A DNA stretch of 64,000 bases from contig NW_004624743.1 of NCBI RefSeq assembly GCF_000247695.1, positions 8,124,800 through 8,188,799 of the forward strand, written 5' to 3'. Position 1 is the first letter of the stretch. Each line of letters starts with the position of its first letter. A program made the translations under genes and the position numbers. Below the pieces are notes generated by a model. The model was not told the origin of the DNA. It worked only from the letters and a program-made list of their open reading frames with translations, and did no database searches. Below, piece after piece: positions 37,150-49,512 of this stretch. The stretch is from Heterocephalus glaber. Taxonomy: Eukaryota; Chordata; Mammalia; Rodentia; Bathyergidae.

Positions 37150-37288
37150 AGTCCCCGTTTTTCTTCTCTCTCTCGTTCCTGAAATTATGTATTTTTTCCT
37201 TCCTTTTCTTTCTCTTTCCTGTTTCCTTCAAACAAATTTCCTTCTTCAGCACTTGCACAGCTCAGTTCCCAAATTCCTGCATTCGTTC
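37150..37288 (-). other. MEF2C: MEF2C 5' UTR portion of the first coding exon
   Basis: The exon continues 139 bases upstream of the ATG. It is purine-rich on the minus strand (GGAAGG, GAGAGAGAG and AAAGAGAAAG runs) and resembles the MEF2C mRNA leader I know from human and mouse, which independently supports MEF2C over its paralogues. The 5' boundary is a polypyrimidine tract followed by TTCAGCAG, so splicing could begin at 37288 or, using the first AG, at 37291. The leader contains one upstream ATG with a short ORF at 37282-37262. Confidence 0.85.
37262..37282 (-). other. Short upstream ORF in the MEF2C leader
   Basis: On the minus strand an ATG at 37282-37280 opens a six-codon ORF (MQEFGN) that stops at TGA 37264-37262, 112 bases before the MEF2C ATG. 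It is fully inside the exon for either splice acceptor. A can be counted at -3 and C at +4, a moderate start context. It could lower or gate translation of MEF2C; that role is an inference. Confidence 0.6.
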
Positions 37289-39511
37289 CTGCTGAACAAA
37301 AAAGAAAATGTAAATAACACTAACAGCCAAGCCAGTTTCATAAGATCTAGCACATTCTAATGCCATCAAGGAAATACACTACATGGAAGAAAAGCAATGA
37401 CATGAATTAAAATAACTATTTAAAGTACATGGTATCACATATGTAGGAGCATATCAAGTAGGGATGGTTTGTTTTTATAATTAAAATAACCTCATAAGTA
37501 ATTTAACAAGTCATTTAAATGATGAAAACTGTGCTTTAGAGCCCAACACTTGAAATGTATTTTTTGGTAGAGTTTCTTAATATTTTTTAATGAAATTAGG
37601 TGACAATTCACCCTTCCGTTATGAAAAATTACCTAAATCAGAGAGTTAATGAACCTTCATGTACCTGTGTATGCTAAGTAGGGCAGCTAATTCATTTCTG
37701 AAGGGAAAACAATCTCGTGTTTTGACAGCAGGGGTGATAACGTCCCTAGTTATGCAAATAAGATGGACCATTGTGAAAGTGCTATTTGATATCTGTAAAT
37801 GTCAACTAATTTAAATCTAAAGCCTTTAATCTCATTAAAAAAATCACTGCTATGCGAACACTGTAAAAATAACATGGGATATTTCATCTTATAAGCATTT
37901 ATCAATAGTGAGATCTTTTCCTGTACATGTTGAAAACAGGAATCAAAAAGATAACACTGATAGATAAAAGATACAGAAAAATAAGATTATCACTCCATTT
38001 ACAGTTAGATCTTTACAACAGACTATATATCTTCTAAATTAAAAAAAAATCATAATCTCTGGGATAACATTCAAAATTACAGGAGCTCAATTTCATATAC
38101 TGGAGAGATCTAGGTTATGAAGAAAATTAAAGAAATGATTGTCAATTACTTAAGAGAAACCCAAAGAATGCAGAATATTAGAAGTACATATATTTTGCAA
38201 TGCTCTGAATTATATCTGAAAGTATTTGAGCAAATGAAGGTGAACTGTTATGAAACGTGGAAGTGAACAAGAAAACATTCCACGTGGTCTCTTCATTTGC
38301 AAACAGCTTCAATTCTTTTATCTCCTCTTATGTCAGTGAATACAACTGCCACACACACTGCTCAGAACTTCCCTGTTTATTTTAGTCGGTGTCTGACAAC
38401 GGACCTGATAAATTCCCACGTGTATTGTGTAATGCTAAACCAACGTCCTGGCTATTTAATAGATCAGTTGGCTTTAGTTCAAGGTTCTTTGGAACAGGAA
38501 GGCTGTTAGATATTCATTCTGATCCTCAGCTGCCTTTTGATTTTTAAAATTTAATTTCTAAATTCTCTGTCACCTTGAGTAAATTTTTTTTTACTGTAAG
38601 TTTTGGTGATTATCTAATTGCAGAAGCTATTATGATATAATTAGTTCTGGTGGATTAGGCACTGCCTAAGACTATCCATTCTCTAACCATTGCCTTTCTA
38701 CTAAACTTCAGCTGAGTTATGTCTCTCAGAATTTACATGGAGTTACAGCATGGCCACACAGTGTTCATCAAAGATGATTACTCAGGCTGCATTTTTAAAT
38801 GTTGGAAAAATAGTTCAAAAGTTTTACAAAGATGCATAAATAACACACATTTGGCAAAGACACATAAAAACATTTACTGGAAGATATATTAAAATCCCAT
38901 TAAAATCTGGAAAATTCAAAAGCACAATTGTGTCATATATCTGATACCGTCAAACACTGTCTATCTTTTAGTATCACTCAAGTAGGCAACTGTTCTGTGA
39001 TTGCTAGTCTTACCTGAGAAGCAAGCATCACTTTAGATGATTTCCATGCACTGCAGGACCCCACAGAAACAATCACGCTTTCTCTATCTCAGAAAAGCCA
39101 CCCCATGAAGCCACAGTAAACCCATGTGGGACATTTCCCTTCCTTTCATTTAGCTGAGGCTTGGGAGGCTGACTCTGCCTGCCTCAGTGCTCACTCACGT
39201 TAAGGTGGAAGGTCAGGGTGAACAGATTAGAGTGTGCTGAGGAGGCAGAGGGGATGAGAATGTCTACAGACCTTGATCTCAAAATGCAAATAACCAAACA
39301 AGTAGCGAGACGTCCCTGGAGAAGTCTTCAGAAAGGCAGAGCTAGTTCCTGGTCAATCAAGCCAAGAGAGTGTGTCTGTATCACTACCCTGGATTTTACA
39401 ACTTTGCAACAAGATGCTTTTTTAAAAAAAGAGCAGAGCACAGACTTAAAAAAAAATTCCTAAAAACATGATGGGATATCTTTGGTCAGAAAGAATGTAT
39501 GTGTGAATGTA

Positions 39512-39570
39512 TGCATATATATAAATATAATATATATTATATTTATATATATGTATATATATAGAGAGAG
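39512..39570 (+). repeat. (TA)n-rich microsatellite
   Basis: AT-only interrupted TA repeat with an inverted centre, ending in a short GAGAGAG tract. Confidence 0.9.
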
Positions 39571-40359
39571 GCTGATAACAATGCCATTCAATATATTTTT
39601 CCTTTTGGAAATATGTAAGGCAATGGAGAAAGACAAAAAGGTTAAATTTCAATAGAATTACATGATGTTTTTGTTTTCTGTGTAAATTCGTTTTTCCTGA
39701 GGAGCTGCTTTCTGAACATTTATAAAAATGTAAAATGGGTATAAAGTCCTCATGTACAATGATATATGGTGGTTACAGGACTGAGAACCTGTGAAGTAAA
39801 ATATGTATGAAACATGTGGCTCGGAACATTTGATTACGGTCACTACATTTCAAGGCTGTCAGTAAATATTCAAAAAATGAGGAAGATCAGTGATAGCTCA
39901 CAAGTTGTTTACTCAGTGTAACTATTTCTCTAACCCAATTTTTACCCAAAATCTATATTGTAAGGTCGGTTTTGAGTACTGATTTATAAGAGGTCTAGAG
40001 AGGCAGAGAGATTTATATAACCTTAGCAATATGTTAAAAGGCTTTGCACATATATAAAAAGAATGTAATAGCTGAACTACCTGTAGTAGAAACTCAAGTT
40101 ATGCTGAGAACTTTCATTATGTACAATCAACCATATGCTTAAGATAATTCTAGCAGCCTTTCCGCTACTTTTTTCCACGTGAAAGCACCATTCTTGGAAA
40201 ATGACAGTTACATATAAACAATCGGTAATTAAAAAAAAACCTCACTATAGTTACAGTGTATAGAACTACAGGCTTCTGCATTTTTTTTGCTTTTCACCCA
40301 ATGAAATAAAAGAAAAAGAAAATCAGACTGCTTACTAAAAGGGGAACTTCATTACGGTA

Positions 40360-40760
40360 GGCCTCTGCTCACTGTGAGCTCGGCACTAGCTGACAGAGGC
40401 ACAGTGGCTCGGGAGCTGGGCAGGTGCTGCAGCTCCCTCTCCCAGGGCTCCTTCCGTCCAGCGAGGTCCCCAGGGACATGGCCTCCCCTCCCCCTTTCCG
40501 CACTCCTTCAGCCCCTCCTTCCCTCCCTCCAACAAATCCCTCCCAGCAACACAGAAGAATCTTGACAGAATGGCAGGAAACACGCACAGACTGGTCAGGG
40601 AAGGATGTGATGTCAGCAACCACGAACAATAAAAGGTGTAAAGGTGCTTCCTTCCCTAAACTGTTCCAGAAGTGCAAAATGGGAACCAAAACTCTCCACT
40701 TCCTTCTCTGAGCAGAACCGTCTGAGTGCACGGGGCCGCTCTCCCCACACTCAGGCCTTG
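40360..40760. promoter_or_regulatory. GC-rich, ETS-dense block 3.1-3.5 kb upstream of the first coding exon
   Basis: A GC-rich island in an AT-rich intron. ETS cores on one strand or the other include CTTCCG (40451), TTTCCG (40495), CAGGAAAC (40574), GCTTCCTTCCC (40646) and a consensus CACTTCCT/AGGAAGTG (40697-40704). A CRE/ATF-like TGATGTCA lies at 40608-40615 and an E box CAGGTG near 40420. No splice donor could be assigned on the minus strand with confidence. It could be an enhancer or an alternative promoter. Confidence 0.45.
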
Positions 40761-42399
40761 GAGAAGTTCAGATAAGGGACAGTGAAGGAAATCCAGACAG
40801 GGGTCCCAATTTTTAATTTCTATCTTTAAAACACCTAAGGAAAAAACCATTTCAGGTCTATGTTAGTGTTTCGCTATGATCACTACAAGAAATAAAAATA
40901 AAACAAATAAAAAATAATCTGATCAATGAGTATCTACAATTCCTTACCAAAAAACACCTTATGCGCTTGATGTTACCATGTGATCTGAATTTACCCTTTG
41001 AGACGAATGAAGAATCCTACCTAAGCAAAGAGCTAAAATATGTAAATTATAACTTCTGCTAAACAATTGAGTCATGTAAACTGTCTCCCTCCAAAAAATC
41101 AATGTTTGCTGGTAAAACACACTGATTACTTGTATGTCCCGATATTTTTAAAATGTTACATTGGGGAGAAAGAGATTCTCACGTAACTGAGTGTCTCCAG
41201 GTTCTGAAATTTAAACTGGGAAGCAAAGTAACAAACAAACTTTCAGTCTGCAGTGAAACTAGTTTGATCTCCCGACTAGACTAGTGAGTTCTTTCTAACG
41301 TGGAAACGGCAGACTACCATAAACTTTCTGTAGGAAGAAAGACAAGTATCAAGTGGGTCTGACTCATCATCAGATTTCAATCATCTTCCCACAACACTTT
41401 GATTTAGAAATTAAACATAACCTTCAGTTATGTGTTTTGATCATACAGTGAGACTGCCATGCCACATTAAAAGATGTGGGAAGAAATTAATTCTCTTCTG
41501 CTAAAATTATCTTTGCAAAGCATGTATTTTGCTACAGTAAGTACAATGCAGTCACTTAAATAAAAACAGCCCATGAATAAGGATAAAACAGTGAAAAATG
41601 TGATGTGAATTTGCAAAGAAAGGATTCTGGTTTCTTTTATTCATATTAGCAAATAATTTTTTCAGTGCTTTACATTTTCACTGACATGAGCATCCCCAGT
41701 GCTGAAGATCAAGCACGCTACAGCACACAAGAAATAACACTTAAATAAATAGAAGTGGGGCACTTGGTAAAAGGCAAAAAATAATCCTAAAACCAGTTGC
41801 TGCAAGCCTGGTGTTACTGATTCCAACAATTAAATGATTATATTGTAAGTGAAACACCTTGCTCATTCTGTTGCATTTAGATATATTTAACTTTCTACTT
41901 TAGGATTTGTTTGAAAGACATATGAGGTGTGCAATTATACTTCGCTTACAAAGAACAGCAGAACTTTCACCCTGTTTCCCTTATGAGCTACTCTCAGCTT
42001 CAAACGCTATAAATGAATTATTATGCTTTTTGGTGCTTGACTACATCATGGGTTGAGGAATATTTCATTGGTCTTGAAAGCCACTTCATCTCTCTCTAAG
42101 CGCTCTGTGTATATTATGGCATGTTCTATCACTCTAGTTATGAATGCAAACCGTTCATTTTTAAGTTACATAGCCAAGACCCATTCTCCTAAGGATAATA
42201 AAAGAATGGCCATTCTTTCCACCTGCAGAGTACCATCATGCCAAACACAAAGTCATTTTCCCAATTGCCTCCAATTGCGTATCAAAATCTGATGAATTCT
42301 GAGTCATCCTCCAGTCTCAGTCACATACCATTACACATACAAAAAATAAATAAAGTTGGCTATTTTTCAGCTCCTCACACCTGCCAGATCCCTTCCCAC

Positions 42400-42680
42400 C
42401 ACAGGGCACTTGCACATGCAATTCTTCCTGCCTGGAATGTTCCTCCTTGTCTACTGTGGTTCCTTAACTTTTCGTTTGTTTGATCTCAGCTCAGGTTTCA
42501 CCTCCTAAGGAAACAGTCCCTGTCTGCAGATTAAGTCCTCTGTCCTGCGTTGCATAGCAACAAGTCCCCCTTCTTTGTATCATCTGCTGCAGTAGAAACT
42601 GATTTTGTTTCCCCTCTGTATCCCCAGTATTTATCCAATGCCAGGCAGACAGTAGTAGGTAGCTAGTAACTGCTACTTGA
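42400..42680 (+). repeat. L2 LINE 3' end
   Basis: A recognisable L2: 'ttcctgcctggaatgttcct', 'cagctcaggtttcacctcct', 'tgtatccccagtatttatcc' and 'aatgccaggcagacagtagt' in consensus order. Confidence 0.8.
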
Positions 42681-42849
42681 TTAACCAAGATAATTTATTA
42701 AAATTTGCCTCTTTTTAAAATGACTACCTCTAAGAACATTTTTCTTTTTAAAAATTTTACACAGATATATTGGTAGCCTCGATGAAACCCTTTACTATAC
42801 TATATAGATAACATCTCTCTTATGGAATAAGAATGATCTACACTGAGAA

Positions 42850-42990
42850 TTGTGGAAGGTGAGTGGATTTGGGAGTCAGGAAGCTTAGGGTTTGAATTCC
42901 AGCTTGGTACTTAGACACCGGTAACTGTAGCCTGATGATGGACTTCTTCGCTACTCTTGTTTCCTTTTCCTACCTAAAGTTGAGGAAATA
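42850..42990 (+). repeat. MIR SINE
   Basis: Sense MIR: 'tgggagtcaggaagcttagg', 'gtttgaattccagcttggta' and 'tacctaaagttgagg'. Confidence 0.7.
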
Positions 42991-43094
42991 TCTTTTCATT
43001 GCAGGATGGCTATGGTCATTCAATATGGTACTGTATATGAATCACCAGATACAGCAGTGACCAGAAGCATGGCTTACAACCCGTGAGACTGCTT

Positions 43095-43206
43095 TGGTTT
43101 GAGGACATAAATTGAAAGCCATATTATGAAGTTAAGAGGCCTTTGGTAGCACATGTGCCACAGAGGGCTGTGTGCATCACTGAAGGCTCTAAAAGGTTCG
43201 CCATCG
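43095..43206. mobile_element. Possible hAT fossil end
   Basis: 'gtagcacatgtgccacagag' followed by 'ctaaaaggttcgccatcgct' resembles the terminal part of a mammalian hAT element whose end reads AAAGGTTCGCCATCACTG. The other end was not found. Confidence 0.45.
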
Positions 43207-44079
43207 CTGAGTAAGACTATCAAGGGAACACTGTCGTCCTTAGGTATACCATGAAGAACTCACTGTACAAAGCTAATGATGAGCAACTTCTAAAAGACAG
43301 TGCTTCATTTATCTTTCACAATAGTCGCTATATGAAGACTAATTGACAGTGTTACAAAAATGAAGAAGTTTCTCTCAAGTGTCAGCCATGGAAGAGCTTC
43401 AGGCTGCAAAAGTAGAAATAGCTAGGGAAATATATCAATTTTCCCAGTGACCACGGCTGCTGGAAACTCTCTGTTAATGCTTCTAGTCCTACTTTAATAT
43501 CTCTCCCCAAGGACAAAAAGAGATGAAATGTATGTCAGAAATATAATAAGGCTAAAAATGAACTCGTTTTGAAAACCCCTGCAATTAATTTAATAAGTGG
43601 GCCTAACCTTCCATTATTATCACTTACATAAATCATTTTATTTACACAGTTCCGGATTTAGGAGATGCCCACCTCTGGACACCCGCATCACACTGTGAAC
43701 GATGTAACAAGCACACGGGAAACGCAGCTCCTCTGTCATAATCACCAGGCCATAGTCTGTTCTGGGCATTTCCCCCACTGAGGCTAAAACAGCATTCTGC
43801 ATTCCCCATGCCAAAATAAACTCCAAATGGTCTAAATATGTCAAAAACCTCATGCTGTGCAACCACATCACAGATTTTAGCATTTCCACATCAGACTAAG
43901 TAATTAATGCAGGGTTCTATCATGTCTTTGTTTTCCTAATTTTTCACAACAGGCAGACACCACGTTGTGCAGAGTACTTAGTGCTGCGGCCACGCTCACC
44001 ACAAGGTAAAGCCCGCGCCGAATTCAGCTCAAAGTAAGAGCTACTTTGGATTTAGCACCGCAGACTGTGTTCTGCTCCC

Positions 44080-44112
44080 CAGCTGTAACCTCTCCACAAG
44101 CGTATGCAGCTG
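44080..44112. promoter_or_regulatory. Pair of CAGCTG E boxes
   Basis: CAGCTG at 44080-44085 and 44107-44112, 27 bases centre to centre, in a CpG-containing repeat-free stretch. Such pairs are bound by myogenic and other bHLH factors. Motif match only. Confidence 0.3.
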
Positions 44113-46991
44113 GATTTTTTGTTATGCACTGTACAGTACCACCAGGAGCGAAGGAGAATGGTCAGGCTCCAAAGCAAGGTAGGCTTGGAGTGGGACATGG
44201 TGCGGCTGCACATTTTCATCTCGTTATGACAAAAATATGAATTCCCAGGGATCACATGATCCTGTCTGGGAAAAGAGAATGTTCGCTATTTTCCCAGTCT
44301 TTAACCTTTAATCTCCTGTTTCATGATTAAAATGGAAGCATTTTCTTCTAGAAGCTTATTTGTGTGTGTGGGAACATGCATTTTGGTCTTTCCAAATGTG
44401 TAGATAAAACAATCAGGGTCCACTTTCAGACACCTGGGTAGTCCTGAGTATTATCACCAGTAAATAATCATATTATTGAGATTATGATATAAATGGTTAA
44501 AACGACATTTTAGCAAAAGCTTATGCTCTGTTTTTAAATTACATTAAATATTGAAAATTACGTCCTTGAAAAATCTCTTGCTTCTGTCACTATTTTTGCA
44601 AATTATTTACCTTTAAAGCTGGCCTTAAAGTGGGAAGAAATTCCATCGTTCTCCTGCTGTGTTTTTGTTATTAAGGAGAAAATGCTCGATAAGTCATCTC
44701 CTATTTAAACTGAATGTCATTTATTTTATCTTTAAACTTTAGACATGTAGAAAGTTTACATAAGACCTTAATGGCAATGCACGTGATATTCAAAATGCCA
44801 TAAATAATATCTCTCAAAATACAGAAGATTGCTATTATATAGGGTGTGACATGGAATCCAGTGATTCATCAATTTTTTAATATCTCCTCTCTTTCACAGC
44901 ATCCTAATCAACCTAATTAAGGTTTTGTTCATCTGAACCCTCGGATGACAATTTGTTTAACTCTATCCCACTGTGGTCTTCTTAGAAGGAGAATTAAACC
45001 TGATCTTCTGACAGCAATCATTAAATGATCACAACTGGCCCCAATTAAGCCACACGGCTCACGGGCTTCCACACAGTCAAGTGCCAAGCTCTCTGTTTCA
45101 TGACACGTGCTTCTTCACCTTGGTTTATTTTCTTAAAGCCAATTAAGTATGTGTCTTAGCAAGTGCAGTTTCATTTCCTTGCGCACACCAGCTTCAGTAA
45201 CAGTGCATCATGTGACTGCCGCCACACGGAAGTACCCTGCAGGCCATCTGAAGTTCTTCTCATCACTGTGGGCCACTATGGACAAGGACACTTGACATTC
45301 ATTTGCTTGTGCTGACACTGACCCCCAGGTACATTCTCAAAGTGGCATGCAAATTTAAACAGTACTGGTTAATGTCAATCAGGAATAACTTTTCATTAGC
45401 ATCTCCATTTAGAAGTTAGGTTTAATTTTTTTTTAACATCTGAAATTGTCTCTTTTGCCTCTCTGTAAAAGAAGCCATACCAAAGTAAGACTTCTGAAGT
45501 TAACCTCTTTTAGCCTTAATTTCTGCTTTAATTTTTTCACATATGCTCAGTTGCAAGTTCTGTAATGATGTTCTCAGGCCTTCCTACAGGCGCAGGTAGC
45601 CTCAGGATTAGAGCTCATTGTGCGTGACTCCAGGGAGATGACTGATTAAAAACAGACTTCTGAGGAGGAGGACATGCTCCTCACATCTGGCTCATCTTAT
45701 TCTCAGCTTGAATACCTTTATGGAAATCTGACACGCTATGCTTTACCTAGAACCCTTAACCTTAGATATCAAGGGAGAAAGAGTCAAATTAACCCCACTC
45801 TGACTTGTGTTTAACACAGGTAATGAAGGCATTACTCAGTTACCTGGGTTACCTGCCTGGAAATATAAACAACTTCACTGTCACTTTGATATCTAGTCTA
45901 ATTATAGTTATCATCGATCATCTGTTGGTACTTGATGCAAGCTATGTGTCAACAGTTCTCAGAGCAGATGGGTTAGAACATTTCTGCTCTTCCTAATCAC
46001 ACATTAAAAGTTGACATTAGGACAGTGAACTGGAATGGATGTTATCATACACCCTATGGGACATTTACCTTGTGGAACATTGTTTTATTACTTTATTACA
46101 ATAAAACCATTGTTTATTGCTTGGCCAATAGATATAACGACAAAGAAACAAAGGAAATACTGTACAATAACATTTTAGAAATTCAAATATACTTGGTAAC
46201 ACCCAGAAAAAATAGTTACAACCAGTTTTTATTATACCTGAATATATATTTGATCATCTACTCCATAAGTAGCATTTTCCCTCAAAAGAGGAAAATTCAA
46301 ATTATTTGTTACAAAATGGCAATGATGTAGAAAACACTTATTAAACTCACTGCTGACGGACTTGAAAAAACTGTAATAAATGCACTAAAATTTAGTAAAC
46401 CAAAACAGACGCAGGGGTGTGGTATTATGAAATATTTCTCACTGTATTATAGTAATCTCCAAAAAGATTTGATGTTAATTTTAGAGCATGCTTCTGCTAA
46501 AAAGGGCAAACCCTGCAACAGATTTAGTACAAAGAAGCTGAAAATATCCTGTAGAAAAAAAAATCTGTAGCGAAATCAGCCAGCCCAAATCCTGCCATTA
46601 CTCAGCACTGTCGTGACGCGAGGATGTTTGTAGTGGTTTGAGGAGCCAGCAGGGGTGGAAACTCTCCGTACTCGACTCCAACATGATTGCAATTGAACCT
46701 CATCAAAGTAAGAGCTCATAATTTGTCACAGAAAACAGCCAATTAACATATGTTAGAAAAAGGCTTCATAAAGATAATATATGATTAAAGACCCAGTGCA
46801 GCTGTTGAAAATCAAAACTATGCATTTAAAAAAGAAATCTCGGTCTGAGCTTCCGCACGGTTAAACTGATAATGGCTACTATGAGTTTTTTTTTTTAAGT
46901 AGAAAAATATAATTACAGGGCTTCTTGTAAGTTTGGGGTTATGGCAAGGGAGAACTGGTACTAGGGCGCTATTTACATGCCTTACTTAGTT

Positions 46992-47001
46992 CTATAAATA
47001 G
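46992..47001. promoter_or_regulatory. Consensus MEF2-binding site
   Basis: CTATAAATAG is a perfect YTAWWWWTAR MEF2 site. Two weaker AT-rich relatives (CTATTTACAT near 46969 and CTATTTTAAA near 47044) and a CAGCTG E box (46799-46804) are close by. MEF2C is known to auto-regulate through MEF2 and E-box sites. Whether this is such an element is an inference. Confidence 0.4.
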
Positions 47002-47559
47002 TGGAAGCCCTTGCCAAAACTCTGGAGTTACTTTGTTATAGGGCTATTTTAAAACACAGACCTTCATTGTGAGCTAAATGGCCTTCAGGATGCACTTTGT
47101 AGTTACAGCATTCCTCTCCAAACTATATCCTTCCTTTATCTGTGCGAACTCCATGATCAGTGGACTCTCCGCGTCTGCCCCACTCCCTGTGACACGTGCT
47201 AGGGGGGCTTGAACACTTTGGAGCTTTTTTAAAGGGTGGTGGGCAGGAAGGGCAGGAGTAAATGCCAGAAATGAGATGAAGGAGCACACACAGGGCAGAT
47301 CCTCTGCTGGACACAGTCCAGGTCTCTGCCACAGCTCCGGAGCAGTCAAATGACTGTAATGTATTTGGTGTGTTCTGCTGGCAGATTTTAAATTACACAT
47401 TCGCTTGTACTACACACTTGATCAGATCCTGCCTCACCCACCATCGTGGGCCATCATGAGACAAAGTCACGACGATTCACATCACAGGTATCCACAGAAA
47501 TGTTCAGTCACTGGTGCCAGAGGTGGAAAGGCATCTGTATGATGCTGGATGCCAGGGTC

Positions 47560-47790
47560 ACCACTGGAACAAGACAAAGAAGGTCCTGGGCTCCATGAAG
47601 CTTATAATAAAAAGGACAAAGTACCATAGAGAAAATGCCACAGTCCAGTGGGCTGGGAAATGACCACATAGGCAAGATAAGAGGTGGGCATTTATTGGAT
47701 AACCTATCAGGGAAGGGTTATCTGAGAAGACAGTATCCGAGAAAAGACCAAAACCACCATGGAGTGAAGCCTTATTTGAGGGTGAATATG
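47560..47790 (+). repeat. Ancient LINE-like fragment
   Basis: 'gggctccatgaagcttataa', 'tatcagggaagggttatctg' and 'agaagacagtatccgagaaa' follow a widespread old mammalian repeat phrase ('tcagggaaggcctctctgag' type). The exact family is uncertain. Confidence 0.4.
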
Positions 47791-47799
47791 CTGTATTTT

Positions 47800-47935
47800 C
47801 TGCCCGTCACTGGTGGTACGAACTTGGCCATGTCATAGTTTCCAAGCCTTAGTTTTTCCATCTATAGAATGAGAATAACATCTACATTCTATTATGAAGT
47901 TAGGAGGCTCAGATTAAGAAATAGAATCACACTCA
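47800..47935 (+). repeat. MIR SINE
   Basis: 'aacttggccatgtcatagtt', 'ccttagtttttccatctata' and 'gaatgagaataacatctaca' form the core of a sense MIR. Confidence 0.7.
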
Positions 47936-49487
47936 TCCATAACAATTATTTGAATGCAATTCAATGTCATAAATTGTGTTAGTTATTTTCTTTACTTTGA
48001 TATTGTATAATTTAAAATAATTATAGCCTTTGAAGCATCAAGTGTACAGTATAATGGAAACTAAACTGATGTGAATTAAATTCAGAGATGTGTCCTCCCT
48101 TAAAATGTGGATGTTTCATGAAAGCAATGCTCACTGGTTGAAATAGTTCTTGAGAATATAAGTTCATTCCTCAATACTAATATGGATAGCACCATGAACA
48201 ATTCAATAAATAGATTTCTGCAAATATAAAATACAAAATTACAGAAACATCACTTTTTTAAACTTCCAGAAATAAACCGTCTCACAGCATTACGTATCTT
48301 AGTCACTGGGTAGATTGACTTATTTTCTCTCTCAAAGGACCCCACTCCCAGGAAGTCAATAGAGTTTTGATTAAGATCTCAGCAATATTTGAAAATCCTA
48401 GTGTCTCAGGTATTGGAAATACTCACATTTCTTTGGACGGTCCTATCTAATGAGAGAAAGCTATGTAGCCTCAAGCCAAACATTAATTTCCAACTTGAAA
48501 TGAACAGGCAAATTGAATTAGCTAGTGTTTTTAAAGTCAAGGCATTTTAAGTAGAAAAATACAAATTTAAGGATTATGAATTTTAATAGGAAGTTAGTGT
48601 GAGGACAATTGGCTCACATTTTCATTAAAAAACTGACACAGAAACATGTGATGATGAAAATTTCCTTTGCAATGAAACGTCACTTAAGGAATAGGGAGTA
48701 TATATTCAAAATGTGTCCTCCTCTGGAATATTTTTTGGGGAAAGGGAGTGGTTTATATTTTATCCTTTATTCCAAGCCACTTTATCTCCTATACCATGAA
48801 CATAACTCATCGGTTTTAAAATAAGGCAAGTTATATAACTTCCCACGAAGCCTAAATCGATACTATTATTTTATTTGTAAATGGCCAAATATACCGAAAA
48901 AGAATCATACATTTGAGAAGCTTTTAAAAAATCAAAGCTATATTTTTTCTCTCCTACTAAATAAATTATAGAATAATTTATTATATTAAAGTTATACAGT
49001 GTTTGATTTCATTTTCAGTGCAACCCATATTTCACACTGCATTCTCGCTTCCCCCTTCTCTATCCTGTGAAATGAAATGACTTTGGGTTCCATTTACAAA
49101 GCCTCCAAGTACCTCTCCTGCCTGCACACACCAGGCATGCAAAAAACAGCTTCTTCTCTGGACTTGGAGCATTCCGCACTCCATTTTTACATTTCATCAC
49201 CTTCCTTTATCTCCTTTTGCCCATGTTCAGAACAGAGGGGATATGGCGAGTGAAACCGTCAAAGAGCTAGGAATAGACATGTCCTCAGATGGGCACAAGG
49301 CTTCCCCCGCTGGATAAAGGCGGCGAGCCAGCCGGCTGCAGAGGAGACAGCGCAGAGCCCAAGGCCTGGCAAGCTACTCCTTATCTCAGCATGTCGACAC
49401 ATTCTGTCCCGGGCTGTTTTCAAGGAGAGCCCAAGTCATCCTTGGCAGATAGTACTAAATGGAAAGAAAGTATTACAGTGCCATCCC

Positions 49488-49512
49488 TGTAAAAAAAAAA
49501 ACAAAAAAAAAC
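49488..49512 (+). repeat. A-rich tract
   Basis: Two runs of A separated by single C bases, directly after a GC-rich stretch at 49300-49420. Confidence 0.85.

Noticed and set aside
40369..40731. Overlapping open frames on both strands at the GC-rich block
   Set aside because: Frames on both strands overlap, as expected of GC-rich non-coding DNA with few stops; regulatory reading preferred.
46025..46330. 101-codon open frame rich in Tyr, Ile, Leu and Asn
   Set aside because: Composition is what AT-rich DNA gives by chance; no domain or homologue recognised.
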